Assembly (NCBI GenBank): GCA_016788045.1
Contig: JAEUTG010000008.1
Span: 1-38,684 of the forward strand
Source of the DNA: Bacteroidales bacterium
GTDB taxonomy: Bacteria > Bacteroidota > Bacteroidia > Bacteroidales > Lentimicrobiaceae
DNA: 38,684 bases
Direction of reading: 5' to 3'
Numbering within the stretch: position 1 is the first letter of the stretch; every line of letters begins with the position of its first letter. Below are positions 15,961 to 24,438 of this stretch, in pieces. The notes under the pieces were generated by a model. It did not search any database. It was not told the DNA's origin and worked only from the letters and a program-made list of their open reading frames with translations. The translations under genes and the position numbers were made by a program.

Positions 15961-18078
15961 ATGAAAAAGACGATTTTTATCCTTATGATGGCAATTCTAG
16001 CACACGCTGGCTTTGGCCAGAACCAGAAGCATAAAGCTCCGCAAACGGCAAAAACCGATGTCACCGATGAGTATTTCGGCGTAAAGGTCGCCGATCCGTA
16101 CCGCTGGCTCGAAGATGACAATTCTGCAGAAACCGCCGCCTGGGTAAAAGCGCAGAACGAAGTCACCGATGCTTACCTGAATGAAATCCCATTCCGCGAA
16201 GACCTGCGGCAGAAGCTTACCACCATCTGGAATTATCCCCGCTATGGTGTACCTTTCCACAAAGGGAAATATTACTTTTTCACCAAAAACAACGGCATTC
16301 AGAACCAGAGCGTCATGTACAAACAGGAAGGACCGGATGGTGTGCCGGAAGTGTTTCTTGATCCCAATCAGTTGTCGGCCGATGGCACCACAGCCCTTTC
16401 CGGCTATGCGGTTTCCAAAGGCGGCGATTATTTTGCCTATGCCATCGCGAAAGCGGGTTCCGACTGGAACGAGATCTACGTGATTGAAACTGCCACCGGT
16501 AAGCAACTCAGCGACAAACTTGAATGGGTTAAGTTTTCGGAGATCGCCTGGAAAGGCGATGGCTTCTACTATAGCCGCTACGATAAACCGGCAGACGGGG
16601 GCGAGCTCTCATCGAAGAATGAGTTCAAAAAGGTTTATTACCACAAGGTCGGTGATCCGCAGGATAAGGACGTTCTGGTTTATGAAAACAAGAACTATCC
16701 GCTAAGGGGCTATGGAGCCCAGACAACCAGCGATGAGGAATTTCTGCTGTTGTTTGAAACCGAAAGTACCAGCGGAAATGCTTTATACATCAAGGATCTG
16801 CGTAATGAGGAAGCCACCTTTGTTCAGATTGCCGAAGGCTTCAGGTACGATTACGAAGTGGTTGCCAATACGGGTTCAACGTTTTTTATCAAAACCAACG
16901 ATGGGGCTCCGCGCTACCGACTCATTGCTGTCGACCTGAAAAATCCTTCGCGCGAAAACTGGGTTACGATTGTCCCTGAGACGGAAGAAGTGCTGCAATC
17001 GGTGTATGGTGCCGGTGGCATGTTCGTATGCCAGTATATGAAAGATGCCGTCAGCAGGGCCTTTGTTTACCACATCGACGGGACCCTGCTGCATGAACTC
17101 CAGCTTCCCGGTCCGGGTACCATTACCGATTTTGAAGGTTCATGGTTCGACGGTGAAGCGTTTTATTCTTTTGCATCCTTTACGGCACCTTCGGTGATTT
17201 ATAAATACGCGGTGGCATCAAACAGACCAGAAGTTTACCGTACACCAGAGCTGGGTTATGATATCTCCGGCATCGTTTCTGAACAGGTATTTTATACCAG
17301 CAAAGATGGTACACGGGTGCCGATGTTTCTGGTTCACAGGGCCGATATGAAGCCTGACGGCAACAATCCGGTTTACCTTTACGGATATGGAGGATTCAAC
17401 GTGAGTCTGACCCCCTCATTCAGCCTCAGCAGGCTGCTGTTTGTACAGAACGGAGGGATTTTTGCCATGCCCAACCTCAGGGGCGGTGGTGAATACGGCG
17501 AAGCATGGCACAAAGCCGGAACCAAACTTCAGAAACAAAACGTTTTCGACGACTTTATCGCGGCTGCCGAATGGCTTATCAGCAACAACTACACCAATCC
17601 TTCAAAATTAGCCATCGCCGGCGGATCAAACGGAGGCTTGCTGGTGGGGGCCTGTATGACCCAGCGCCCTGAGCTTTTTGCCGTTGCACTGCCGGCCGTA
17701 GGCGTAATGGATATGCTGCGGTTTCATAAATTCACCATCGGCTGGGCCTGGACCGAAGATTACGGATCAAGCGACAACGAGGAGCAGTTTCATTACCTGC
17801 TTGGATATTCTCCCCTTCACAACCTGAAAGCGGGTACCTGTTATCCGGCTACCCTGGTTACCACCGCTGACCACGACGATCGCGTAGTGCCGGCCCACTC
17901 CTTCAAATTTGCCGCCACCCTGCAGGAGAAGCACAGCTGCTCAAAACCAGCCCTTATCCGCATCGAAACCAATGCCGGCCACGGCGCCGGGAAACCCATC
18001 TCGAAGATGATCGATGAAGCTGCGGATGTGTGGTCGTTTACCATGTACAATCTTGGCATGAATCCTTCGTTTAAATAG
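15961..18078 (+). CDS. Secreted prolyl oligopeptidase (peptidase S9A)
   Basis: Predicted 705-residue serine peptidase cleaving after proline in short peptides, exported by a signal peptide (MKKTIFILMMAILAHAGFGQ) to the periplasm. An N-terminal segment, DEYFGVKVADPYRWLED, opens the family fold. A seven-bladed beta-propeller covers about 75-420, and the alpha/beta-hydrolase domain runs to the end. The nucleophile is Ser556 in GGSNGGLLVG, with Asp640 in DHDDRVVP and His674 in NAGHGAGKP. Upstream of the serine is the typical GYGGFNVSLTPSFS and NLRGGGEYGEAWHKAG. Length matches the family. It is a single-gene unit with its own promoter box and a strong terminator at 18103-18131. Confidence 0.96.
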   Translation: MKKTIFILMMAILAHAGFGQNQKHKAPQTAKTDVTDEYFGVKVADPYRWLEDDNSAETAAWVKAQNEVTDAYLNEIPFREDLRQKLTTIWNYPRYGVPFHKGKYYFFTKNNGIQNQSVMYKQEGPDGVPEVFLDPNQLSADGTTALSGYAVSKGGDYFAYAIAKAGSDWNEIYVIETATGKQLSDKLEWVKFSEIAWKGDGFYYSRYDKPADGGELSSKNEFKKVYYHKVGDPQDKDVLVYENKNYPLRGYGAQTTSDEEFLLLFETESTSGNALYIKDLRNEEATFVQIAEGFRYDYEVVANTGSTFFIKTNDGAPRYRLIAVDLKNPSRENWVTIVPETEEVLQSVYGAGGMFVCQYMKDAVSRAFVYHIDGTLLHELQLPGPGTITDFEGSWFDGEAFYSFASFTAPSVIYKYAVASNRPEVYRTPELGYDISGIVSEQVFYTSKDGTRVPMFLVHRADMKPDGNNPVYLYGYGGFNVSLTPSFSLSRLLFVQNGGIFAMPNLRGGGEYGEAWHKAGTKLQKQNVFDDFIAAAEWLISNNYTNPSKLAIAGGSNGGLLVGACMTQRPELFAVALPAVGVMDMLRFHKFTIGWAWTEDYGSSDNEEQFHYLLGYSPLHNLKAGTCYPATLVTTADHDDRVVPAHSFKFAATLQEKHSCSKPALIRIETNAGHGAGKPISKMIDEAADVWSFTMYNLGMNPSFK

Positions 18079-18102
18079 TCCCGGATCAGTCCGGCATTCA
18101 TG

Positions 18103-18131
18103 AGCCCCGGATTGCTGCGGGGCTTTTTTTT
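18103..18131 (+). terminator. Rho-independent terminator after prolyl oligopeptidase
   Basis: AGCCCCG (18103-18109) pairs with CGGGGCT (18118-18124) over an 8-base loop and runs straight into eight Ts (18124-18131). It begins 24 bases after the stop codon. Confidence 0.88.
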
Positions 18132-18152
18132 GAGTTAACCAATCATCAGGAA

Positions 18153-19355
18153 ATGGAAATCAATCGTTTATCATGGGTTTTTGTAATTTTCAGCTTATGG
18201 TTCAGTCTGGTGGCCGGTATTCAGGCCGTCGCTGCTTACCGACCACCTGTTTTTCTGCCTCCCGATACCGTTAAATCCGGCATTGTTGACAGTCTCGCTG
18301 TTTTCAGGTATATAGCTGCTGAATTGCGCAGGGAGAATGCCCTGCTCAGGTCGGAGAACCGTTACCTGAGCGACAGCCTCGGATCTACCGGTATGAAAAT
18401 CACATTACTGAATCAGCGACAGAACGAACTGAAGACTTACAACGATTCGCTTTCAACGCGGATATCCGGCCTCAGCCGCCAGTTGGAATTGAGGTCAGGT
18501 TTACTCGAAGAACAACTGAAGCTATTGAAAGACAAAGAGTTGTTGTTTGCTGAAAAAGAGCAGCTCTATAAAGAAGCCCTCAGCAGTTCTATGGTTGATA
18601 AGGTGAAACTCGAAGGGCAGATCTCATCGCGCGATTCAAGGCTCGATGGTAAAGACCGCGAAATATCGCTGCTACAGCTCAGTATCGATGAAAAAAGCCG
18701 CGATATAGACGAAAGGAATGCTGAAATCAGGAAAATTGCCGATGAAAAGGTGCTGGCTGTGAAAAAAGCCGATACCCTGATGCATAACCTGAACCAGATG
18801 GAGAAAAAGCTGTTGCTTACCGGAGAACAGCTGAAGTACACCGAACTGAAGCTGAAGGATTGTGAAAACCGCTATTCATCGGTTACCAATAAAAAGAAGA
18901 AGACGCGGGTGGTTCAGGGGTTTGCCATCAAAAACTACCGCACGCCCGATTTTGCGCTGGCCCCCAAAGATGCGGCCAATCCATCGGTTTATGTGATCAG
19001 CAACAACAACAGCAGCAACATCGAGTTCGATTTTGTGACCGGGGCCAGCATCATGCTGAAAGACCTGACAAAACCCGGCGGAAACCTGACCTATGATGTG
19101 GGTTTCTTTCTTGGGTTCGGGGGCAACAACCTGTTCAAGAATTTTTACCTGGGCCCGAATGTTAAACTTTTCGATGTGCTGCACGTGAATGTGGGTGCCA
19201 ATGTTGCCGAATACACAGCCCTGAAGGAGGGGTTCAACGTTGGTGATGTGCTGCAGCCCGGCATCACCATACCAACCACTAAAGAGTGGAAGGTGAATGC
19301 ATACATTGGATTTACTTTTGACCTCGACCTGATTTCCATGATCGGGAAACGCTGA
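18153..19355 (+). CDS. Coiled-coil envelope protein with beta-rich C-terminal domain
   Basis: A 400-residue protein without a family I can name. An N-terminal hydrophobic segment (about 8-28, LSWVFVIFSLWFSLVAGI) could be a signal peptide or an anchor. Residues about 50-245 are heptad-like, charged and free of proline, indicating a long coiled coil (ELRRENALLRSENRYL, SRDSRLDGKDREISLLQ). After a basic stretch, NKKKKTR (about 245-251), the last 140 residues are different. They are rich in Gly/Asn/aromatic beta strands (DVGFFLGFGGNN, FYLGPNVKLFDVLHVNVGANVA, AYIGFTFDLDLI) and look like part of an outer-membrane barrel or a barrel-like lid. The combination suggests a protein bridging membranes, which is inference. 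It follows the terminator of the preceding gene, so it has its own promoter, not seen. Confidence 0.72.
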   Translation: MEINRLSWVFVIFSLWFSLVAGIQAVAAYRPPVFLPPDTVKSGIVDSLAVFRYIAAELRRENALLRSENRYLSDSLGSTGMKITLLNQRQNELKTYNDSLSTRISGLSRQLELRSGLLEEQLKLLKDKELLFAEKEQLYKEALSSSMVDKVKLEGQISSRDSRLDGKDREISLLQLSIDEKSRDIDERNAEIRKIADEKVLAVKKADTLMHNLNQMEKKLLLTGEQLKYTELKLKDCENRYSSVTNKKKKTRVVQGFAIKNYRTPDFALAPKDAANPSVYVISNNNSSNIEFDFVTGASIMLKDLTKPGGNLTYDVGFFLGFGGNNLFKNFYLGPNVKLFDVLHVNVGANVAEYTALKEGFNVGDVLQPGITIPTTKEWKVNAYIGFTFDLDLISMIGKR

Positions 19356-19357
19356 CA

Positions 19358-20551
19358 TCAGGGCTGCTGATAAAACCTGCCGGCCACTTCCTGATAGGTT
19401 TTACCGTCAGGAAACAACAGAGGCGGGGCGAAGTCAGGGTTGGTGAGAAACTCCTCATCCTGCAGGCTGAGAATGAAGGCTTTCAAGTCGGATTTTTCTG
19501 AAGGTGTAAGCTGCACGCCCCCTTCATTCACATGATGCATCAGCGGATTCACATACTCCGACACTTTTACATGGTGTGAATAGAAATCAATGACTTCGTC
19601 GAGGGTGGCAAAGCGGCCGTCGTGCATGTAAGGCCCCATCAGGTTGATGTTTCGCAGGGTGGTGGCTTTGTAGGCACCGCGGTCAGTTTCCTCGCCGGTA
19701 ATGGCATAGCGGTCACGCGGATCGTTAAACTCAGTGTCCTTGCCATTGTTGTAGAACAGGTTGGTGGTAAACAACGGATTGCCACTGCTGCCATGGCAGT
19801 GGAAGCAATCTGCCCCTTCTTCGGTGGTGAACAGTACAAAGCCGTTGAGCTCCTGAGCGCTCAGCTGCAATTCTCCACGCATATAGCGGTCGAAGCGCGA
19901 ATTGGCCGAAACCATGGTACGCACAAACTGGGCAATGGCCCGGCTGATGTTTTTCATGGTAACCGTTTGGGAGCCGAAGGCGAGCCCGAACAGTGCCGGG
20001 TAGCCAGGGGTCTGCTGGATCAGGGCTTTGGTTCTGTTGGTGTCACCGCTCATCTCATGAGGGGCCACCACACCCATCCACACCAGATCTTCAAGGGTAC
20101 GCCTGCTTTCGTCGGGATTGTCTTGTCTGATCATTCCGTTCCAGAGATAGCCATTGGCGTTCCATACGAGGTTAATCAACGGCAGGGCATAGTGCGGTGT
20201 ATAAGCTCCCGACAGCCCGAAAGTTCGCCCACCGGAGAATACCGGATGATGGATGCCCGGCTCAAAGCTGTTTGCCTGCAGGTGACAACTTCCGCAGCTC
20301 ATGAGGGAGTCATAATCCGTACGCCCTGACAATCGGCCATCGTAAAAAAGATAACGTCCCAGGTTAATTCCTTCCACTGTCATTGGATTGTCATCGGGGA
20401 TATTCAGCTGGGTAGGGAAATACTGAGGGATTTCAAGGGTATAAGGCGTGGGTTTGTAAGGGTGAGGTTCCTTGCCTCCGCATCCCGACAGCATCAGCAC
20501 GGCCACGAAGACAAGGCCTGCACTGAGCTTCCGATGGACATTAATAGGCAT
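19358..20551 (-). CDS. Di-heme cytochrome c peroxidase (MauG/CCP family) lipoprotein
   Basis: Predicted 397-residue di-heme protein that reduces hydrogen peroxide using electrons from small cytochromes, or acts as a MauG-like oxidase. A lipobox, VLMLSGCGG, puts the acylated Cys at 24. The heme-binding motifs are CGSCH (Cys86, Cys89, His90) and CFHCH (Cys249, Cys252, His253). GRYLFYDGRLS near the N-terminus and LMGPYMHDGRFATLDEVIDFY near the C-terminus are typical family stretches, the latter probably holding a distal ligand. Starts at 20569 (ATG) and 20584 (TTG) are also possible. I prefer 20551 because it gives a compact lipoprotein signal and because a TAGTTTTG sequence at 20572-20579 would start transcription near or after 20569. 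It converges with the coiled-coil gene, with a 2-base gap between stops. Confidence 0.92.
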   Translation of the reverse strand: MPINVHRKLSAGLVFVAVLMLSGCGGKEPHPYKPTPYTLEIPQYFPTQLNIPDDNPMTVEGINLGRYLFYDGRLSGRTDYDSLMSCGSCHLQANSFEPGIHHPVFSGGRTFGLSGAYTPHYALPLINLVWNANGYLWNGMIRQDNPDESRRTLEDLVWMGVVAPHEMSGDTNRTKALIQQTPGYPALFGLAFGSQTVTMKNISRAIAQFVRTMVSANSRFDRYMRGELQLSAQELNGFVLFTTEEGADCFHCHGSSGNPLFTTNLFYNNGKDTEFNDPRDRYAITGEETDRGAYKATTLRNINLMGPYMHDGRFATLDEVIDFYSHHVKVSEYVNPLMHHVNEGGVQLTPSEKSDLKAFILSLQDEEFLTNPDFAPPLLFPDGKTYQEVAGRFYQQP

Positions 20552-20571
20552 TGCGGTGGTTTTTTGCATTC

Positions 20572-20579
20572 CAAAACTA
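20572..20579 (-). promoter_or_regulatory. Possible -7 box TAGTTTTG for the peroxidase gene
   Basis: Minus-strand TAGTTTTG fits TAnnTTTG and is 20 bases before the ATG at 20551, but only 2 bases before the alternative ATG at 20569. Confidence 0.4.
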
Positions 20580-20735
20580 CACAATAATCATGCAGTTATC
20601 CGAATAATTCCCTGGTTGGTCTTTGCCGGAGGGTGAAGGTTGCATTTTCCGGTTTTGCCGGGTAATTCAGTATTTGATGTGCCAGAAAAATATATTACGT
20701 TCAACATAACCTTAAAAATTAAAAAATATGACACC

Positions 20736-20755
20736 ATCCCGATGTCCATCGGGAT
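20736..20755. repeat. Short palindrome ATCCCGATG-TC-CATCGGGAT
   Basis: A perfect 9-bp inverted repeat with a 2-base spacer. It overlaps the first codons of the broken GxxExxY gene (the ATG at 20742 lies in its left arm). It looks like a small mobile or intergenic palindrome inserted at the 5' end of that gene. Confidence 0.6.
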
Positions 20756-21170
20756 CCAAAACGCTAATTCTCACCAAAAATATCTAGAACCGATTCCTGA
20801 AGAATTGGATGCAATTGGTAAACAAATAGTTGATGCTGCTTTCACAGTGCATAAGAATCTTGGACCTTGACTCCTTGAAAAAGTTTATGAAATAAGTTTT
20901 TGTCATGAATTATCAAAAAGGGGCTTATCTTACCAACGCCAGTTTGATGTTCCAATCATTTATGATAACATTGAATTCGACGAAGGGATGCGTATAGACG
21001 TTTTTGTGGTGAAAAAGATAATTTGCGAACTAAAGGCAAGAGAAACAATAAACTCAGTTTAGCTTGCTCAAGTCTTAAGTCATTTGAAATTAACCAAGAC
21101 GCGGTTAGGATATTTGATAAATTTCAATGTAGTGAGCATCAGAGATGGTATTAAACGTGTAGCAAACTAA
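20742..21170 (+). pseudogene. Broken GxxExxY-family protein gene
   Basis: Read through in one frame, this stretch encodes about 142 residues of the GxxExxY family (PD-(D/E)XK-like fold; function poorly known). Recognisable parts are IVDAAFTVHKNLGP, LLEKVYEISFCHELSKRGL, GMRIDVFVVKKIICELKA and the C-terminal AQVLSHLKLTKTRLGYLINF. Two in-frame stops break it: TGA at 20868-20870, exactly where the family has Gly in LGPGLLE (GGA to TGA is one change), and TAG at 21060-21062 just before LAQVLSHL. The frame itself is kept, so the damage is recent or minor. The start is unclear because a palindrome overlaps the first codons. A readthrough product is very unlikely. No neighbouring gene appears linked. 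Confidence 0.85.
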
Positions 21171-21696
21171 ATTAAGTGGATAACCTCAGAAGTACGCATG
21201 ATTCATTATTTCCAATTATGCCTGCATTATTTCAGCCCTGAAAATTGTTTAATTTATCCATATACCTGACTTAAAATAGAATGAATACACAATTGTCCGG
21301 TAAATTTTAGGCACCAGGAAGTTATCAAGAAACTCTCTGGTGTAACTTTTGATCACTTGTTTCAACTAATTGATTACAAGTATTTTACTTTCTTGATACT
21401 ATTTTGAAAGCTGCGGAGCAGCGTAAGGTTGATAGTAAAGACGACATAACCAGAATTGCAAGCCCCAGCGGGGCGTAACGTTGTCTTTTTCTACCCTGCT
21501 AAAGGATTCAGCGGATTGTTGGAATTTTCTCCGGACAGTAGTGGAATGAATACTAAAATATAAGTTGGTGCTTTCTTGGTGTCCTGGAGAATTGGTGTCA
21601 AAAAATTCTCCAGCACATTAAAAAATGAAATACCCGTTTTGCCGGAGTAAAGAAACAGCCTCTGCCGGTCCCTGCTGCGAAGGGCATTTAAATGCT
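21171..21696. other. Gene-free interval, about 520 bases
   Basis: AT-rich intergenic DNA between the GxxExxY pseudogene and the DUF2027/Smr gene. It holds a GCCCC-AGC-GGGGC hairpin (about 21463-21475) resembling the second hairpin of the module at 3228-4050. It also holds a perfect 10-bp inverted repeat, CTGGAGAATT (21584-21593) with AATTCTCCAG (21604-21613). No coding signal, tRNA or known RNA was recognised. Confidence 0.6.
21584..21613. repeat. 10-bp inverted repeat
   Basis: CTGGAGAATT and AATTCTCCAG are separated by 10 bases (GGTGTCAAAA). There is no T run on either side, so it is not an obvious terminator. It could be an operator-like or element-end structure. Confidence 0.5.
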
Positions 21697-21704
21697 TACC
21701 TTTG
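21697..21704 (+). promoter_or_regulatory. Putative -7 box TACCTTTG for the DUF2027/Smr gene
   Basis: TACCTTTG lies inside the longest possible reading frame, 55 bases before the ATG at 21760, and supports that downstream start. Confidence 0.55.
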
Positions 21705-21759
21705 CAACCTTCAAATTACACCGGTCAGAAAACCGGTTCACCAAACTGAAAGCACAGCA

Positions 21760-22875
21760 ATGAATCTGAAACCCGGAGATAAGGTAAGGTTCCTGAACGA
21801 AAAAGGAGGGGGAATTGTCACATCCATCATCAGCAATACCATGGTCAATGTAGCCATTGAAGAGGGTTTCGAAGTGCCCGTGCTGGCAAAGGACGTGTTG
21901 CTGATCGAACCCGAAGGGGCGGCCGGGCGATTTTTTGACCGCCAGGTAAATGTAACGCTGCCCGCCCAGAGGACCAGCGCCCCTGAGGTAAAACCCCTGC
22001 CTCCGCAAATGCCTGAAGCGCAGGAAACAACCGACAGCAATGTCAGATTTCTCTACCGGCAGTCGGGGGCTGGAACCCTGGAAGGGATCCACCTGGCTTT
22101 CGTACCCTTCGACCAGAAGTTGCTGATATCCGGCGACATCGAAGTTGTTCTGGTAAACAATACCGCTTATGAAGCCATCTATTCGCTGATGCTGAAGAAC
22201 GGAGAAGGTACGTACACCGGATCGGGATATGATGTGGTTCCGCCCTGGTCGGGGATGGTGATCGGTGAAACCGGACGTGAGCACCTGGAAATGTGGTGTG
22301 ATGGGATCGTTCAGGTGTTGTTTCATCAGGATTCCCCGGCCCGCGTGCTTAGCCCGTTGCATGCCTCTTATAAGGCAAAACCTGTCAGGTTTTACAAGGA
22401 AAGCAGCTACATCAGTTTCCCCTTGCTGGGTGAAAGAGCCCTGGTGATCAATCTCGGGGATCTGGCTTCACAGGTAATCTCAGCCGCAGAGGAGACCCTG
22501 GCCAAATCGGGAATCGAAACAGCTGCCAGGCAAAAAGTGATGCAGGCAGCCCCTCCAGCCCTGATCGATCTGCACAGGACCGGCCCCGGAGAAGCTGAGG
22601 TTGATCTGCACATTTCGGCCCTCAGGGCCGACTACACCGGTATGCAGAACAGTGAAATCCTGCTTTTTCAGATGGGTTACTTCAGCAGCATGCTCGAAAG
22701 TGCCATCGCCTACAATTATAAAAAAGTGGTCTTTATCCACGGTATCGGGAACGGAACCCTCAGAACAGCAATCACCTCGAAATTAGGAGAGTACGAAAAT
22801 CTCCACTTCAGAAGTGCCCCTTTTGCACAATATGGCAACGGCGCCATTGAAGTGAGCATTGATGCCGGTTCGTGA
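21760..22875 (+). CDS. DUF2027 and Smr domain protein
   Basis: Predicted 371-residue cytosolic protein with the arrangement seen in Bacteroidota. An N-terminal DUF2027 domain (MNLKPGDKVRFLNEKGGGIV, a small SH3-like barrel) occupies about residues 1-55. A Pro-rich linker follows, then a central beta-rich domain (about 90-235). The C-terminal Smr domain has a VDLH motif at 281-284, with a second DLH at 270-272, and an IHGIGNGTL loop around 326-334. Smr domains are related to MutS2 tails and can nick or bind nucleic acid; the molecular role of this family is not settled. The ATG at 21760 begins the DUF2027 sequence, and the longer upstream frame would include the promoter box. The gene is monocistronic, followed by rnpB. 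Confidence 0.9.
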   Translation: MNLKPGDKVRFLNEKGGGIVTSIISNTMVNVAIEEGFEVPVLAKDVLLIEPEGAAGRFFDRQVNVTLPAQRTSAPEVKPLPPQMPEAQETTDSNVRFLYRQSGAGTLEGIHLAFVPFDQKLLISGDIEVVLVNNTAYEAIYSLMLKNGEGTYTGSGYDVVPPWSGMVIGETGREHLEMWCDGIVQVLFHQDSPARVLSPLHASYKAKPVRFYKESSYISFPLLGERALVINLGDLASQVISAAEETLAKSGIETAARQKVMQAAPPALIDLHRTGPGEAEVDLHISALRADYTGMQNSEILLFQMGYFSSMLESAIAYNYKKVVFIHGIGNGTLRTAITSKLGEYENLHFRSAPFAQYGNGAIEVSIDAGS

Positions 22876-22906
22876 ATTTCTTTTCTGGTTAATTCTCTGG
22901 AAATTA

Positions 22907-22937
22907 TTGCATTGTAAGGCAGAATTCAGTATTTTTG
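22907..22937 (+). promoter_or_regulatory. rnpB promoter
   Basis: TTG (22907-22909) and TATTTTTG (22930-22937) are separated by 20 bases, fitting the Bacteroidota TTTG-N19-21-TAnnTTTG promoter. Transcription would start around 22945, just ahead of the RNase P RNA helix P1. Confidence 0.7.
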
Positions 22938-22959
22938 CCCCAACTTAAGTCTCACAACG

Positions 22960-23356
22960 GAAACATCAGCGTGTTCTGCCGCTCAGGATTTTATATTCTG
23001 GGAGGAAAGTCGGGGCAATACAGGGCGCCATACTTCCTAACGGGAAGGTTCCGCAGCCGGCGGAAACAGAAAGTGCCACAGAAAATTACCGCCCTGTCGT
23101 GATTTTTCATGACAAGGTAAGGGTGAAAACGTGGGGTAAGAGCCCACGGCTCAGGCTGGTGACAGCCTGCGCGGGTAAACCTTATGGATTGAAAGACCAA
23201 ATATACCGGAAGGCGGGGCTGCAAAGCTTCGCAGAGGGCTGCCCGCTCTTTTCCGGGGGGTAGGTCGTTAGAACCTTATGGCGACATAAGGGATAGATAA
23301 ATGGCAGAAGTCCCGCAATGCGGGAAACAGAACCCCGCTTACAACGCTGAACGGCA
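22960..23356 (+). ncRNA. rnpB: RNase P RNA (bacterial type A)
   Basis: Catalytic RNA of ribonuclease P, which removes 5' leaders from pre-tRNAs. Conserved pieces occur in the right order: GGAGGAAAGTC (23001-23011), ACAGAAAGTGCCACAGAAA (about 23066-23084), GTGAAAACGTGGGGTAAGAG (about 23123-23142), GGGTAAACC (23173-23181), ATAGATAAATGGCAGAAG (23293-23310) and ACAGAACCCCGCTTACA (23327-23343). The ends pair as helix P1: TCAGCGT (22966-22972) with ACGCTGA (23344-23350). Precise ends are estimated from P1 and the promoter. Short open frames over this stretch are not genes. Confidence 0.95.
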
Positions 23357-23370
23357 CCGTTTTTTTCTGA

Positions 23371-23406
23371 AACACAGGCTTCCTGAACGGAGCCTGTGTT
23401 TTTTTT
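23371..23406 (+). terminator. Rho-independent terminator after rnpB
   Basis: A perfect 10-bp stem, AACACAGGCT (23371-23380) with AGCCTGTGTT (23391-23400), has a 10-base loop and six further Ts (23401-23406). It lies about 20 bases beyond the 3' end of helix P1. Confidence 0.88.
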
Positions 23407-23455
23407 ACCTCCGGCCCTTTCCCTCATTGATGGCTGATTAATCGCGAATTTCAGC

Positions 23456-23463
23456 TATATTTG
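23456..23463 (+). promoter_or_regulatory. Putative -7 box TATATTTG for the T9SS cargo gene
   Basis: TATATTTG fits TAnnTTTG and ends 45 bases before the ATG at 23509. The nearest TTG upstream is 26 bases away, longer than usual. Confidence 0.5.
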
Positions 23464-23508
23464 CCCACTACCGGAATTAATTGTTACAAACCAAAGTGAA
23501 TTGCTGAG

Positions 23509-24438
23509 ATGAAAAAATACACTGCTGCCAATTTTTGTTTACTGAGCTTCTGTATGCTGACCCTGTGGTCACTCCCACACTCCCTTAATGCCCAGAACCC
23601 CATTCCCAATCCCGGTTTTGAAGAATGGAGCGGCGGTGAGCCGGTGGGTTGGAATACCATCAACCAGACAGTTTTCGGAACCTCCTTTGTTTGTGTAACC
23701 CGGGAGCAGAACAATCCGCAAAGTGGTACCTATTGTGCAAAAATACAGACAGTTACCCAGAATATCTTTCTGGTAGGCCCGGTTACCATGCCGGGAATTG
23801 TTTCGCTGGGTGAAATCACCCTCGATATTCTCAATCAGACTGGTACGGTTAACGGGGGAGTTCCCATTGATACCCGGCCAAACCAGCTCAACGGATGGTT
23901 CAGGTATCAGCCCGGAAGTGGTGACTCATGCATCATCGGAATCGGACTTTCCCGCTGGAACGGCACCGGCCGCGATACCCTGGCCTATTCCTACAAAACC
24001 ATTGGCGGGCAGACCAGCACCTGGACCCCTTTTTCATTGCCCATCGATTACCTGATCTGGGAGATGCCCGACACCATGAACATCATGTTCTTCTCCAGTA
24101 ACCTGCTCACAGGAAGCCCGGTTACCGGCAGTACACTTTGGGTGGACAACCTTGAAATGGCCTATGGTCCTGTAGGAGTTAGCAGTCAGAATATGCCTGA
24201 AAGCTTCAGGGTAGTTGCGGAACCGGGCGGGCGTAGCCTGCGGATAAGCAATCCGGAAGGCATGGCCGCTGAACTTCAGGTTTATAGCCTCAATGGCAGC
24301 TGCATACACAGAACCAAAATCCGGGAAGGAGAGGTTGCAGAAACCATCAACCTGCCCGATCTTCGTGAAGGCATTTATGTTGCCCGTTTTCTTCTGAACG
24401 ATGGAAAACAATCCGTGATTAAGTTCCATCTCCGCTAG
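23509..24438 (+). CDS. Secreted protein with T9SS C-terminal sorting domain
   Basis: Predicted 309-residue protein exported by Sec and then carried across the outer membrane by the type IX secretion system. The signal peptide ends near residue 29 (SLPHSLNAQ). The mature protein starts NPIPNPGFEEWSGGEPVGW, a beginning typical of carbohydrate-binding-like or PCMD-type jelly-roll domains. That domain appears to extend to about residue 220, including LWVDNLEMAYG. The last 75 residues form a type A sorting domain: SLRISNPEGMAAELQVYSLNG, LPDLREGIYVARF and the final basic KFHLR. No catalytic motif was seen, so a binding or structural role is likely. It stands alone behind the rnpB terminator. Confidence 0.85.
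   Translation: MKKYTAANFCLLSFCMLTLWSLPHSLNAQNPIPNPGFEEWSGGEPVGWNTINQTVFGTSFVCVTREQNNPQSGTYCAKIQTVTQNIFLVGPVTMPGIVSLGEITLDILNQTGTVNGGVPIDTRPNQLNGWFRYQPGSGDSCIIGIGLSRWNGTGRDTLAYSYKTIGGQTSTWTPFSLPIDYLIWEMPDTMNIMFFSSNLLTGSPVTGSTLWVDNLEMAYGPVGVSSQNMPESFRVVAEPGGRSLRISNPEGMAAELQVYSLNGSCIHRTKIREGEVAETINLPDLREGIYVARFLLNDGKQSVIKFHLR

Noticed and set aside
23182..23427. Minus-strand 81-residue frame and neighbours over 22991-23427
   Set aside because: They overlap conserved RNase P RNA and its terminator.
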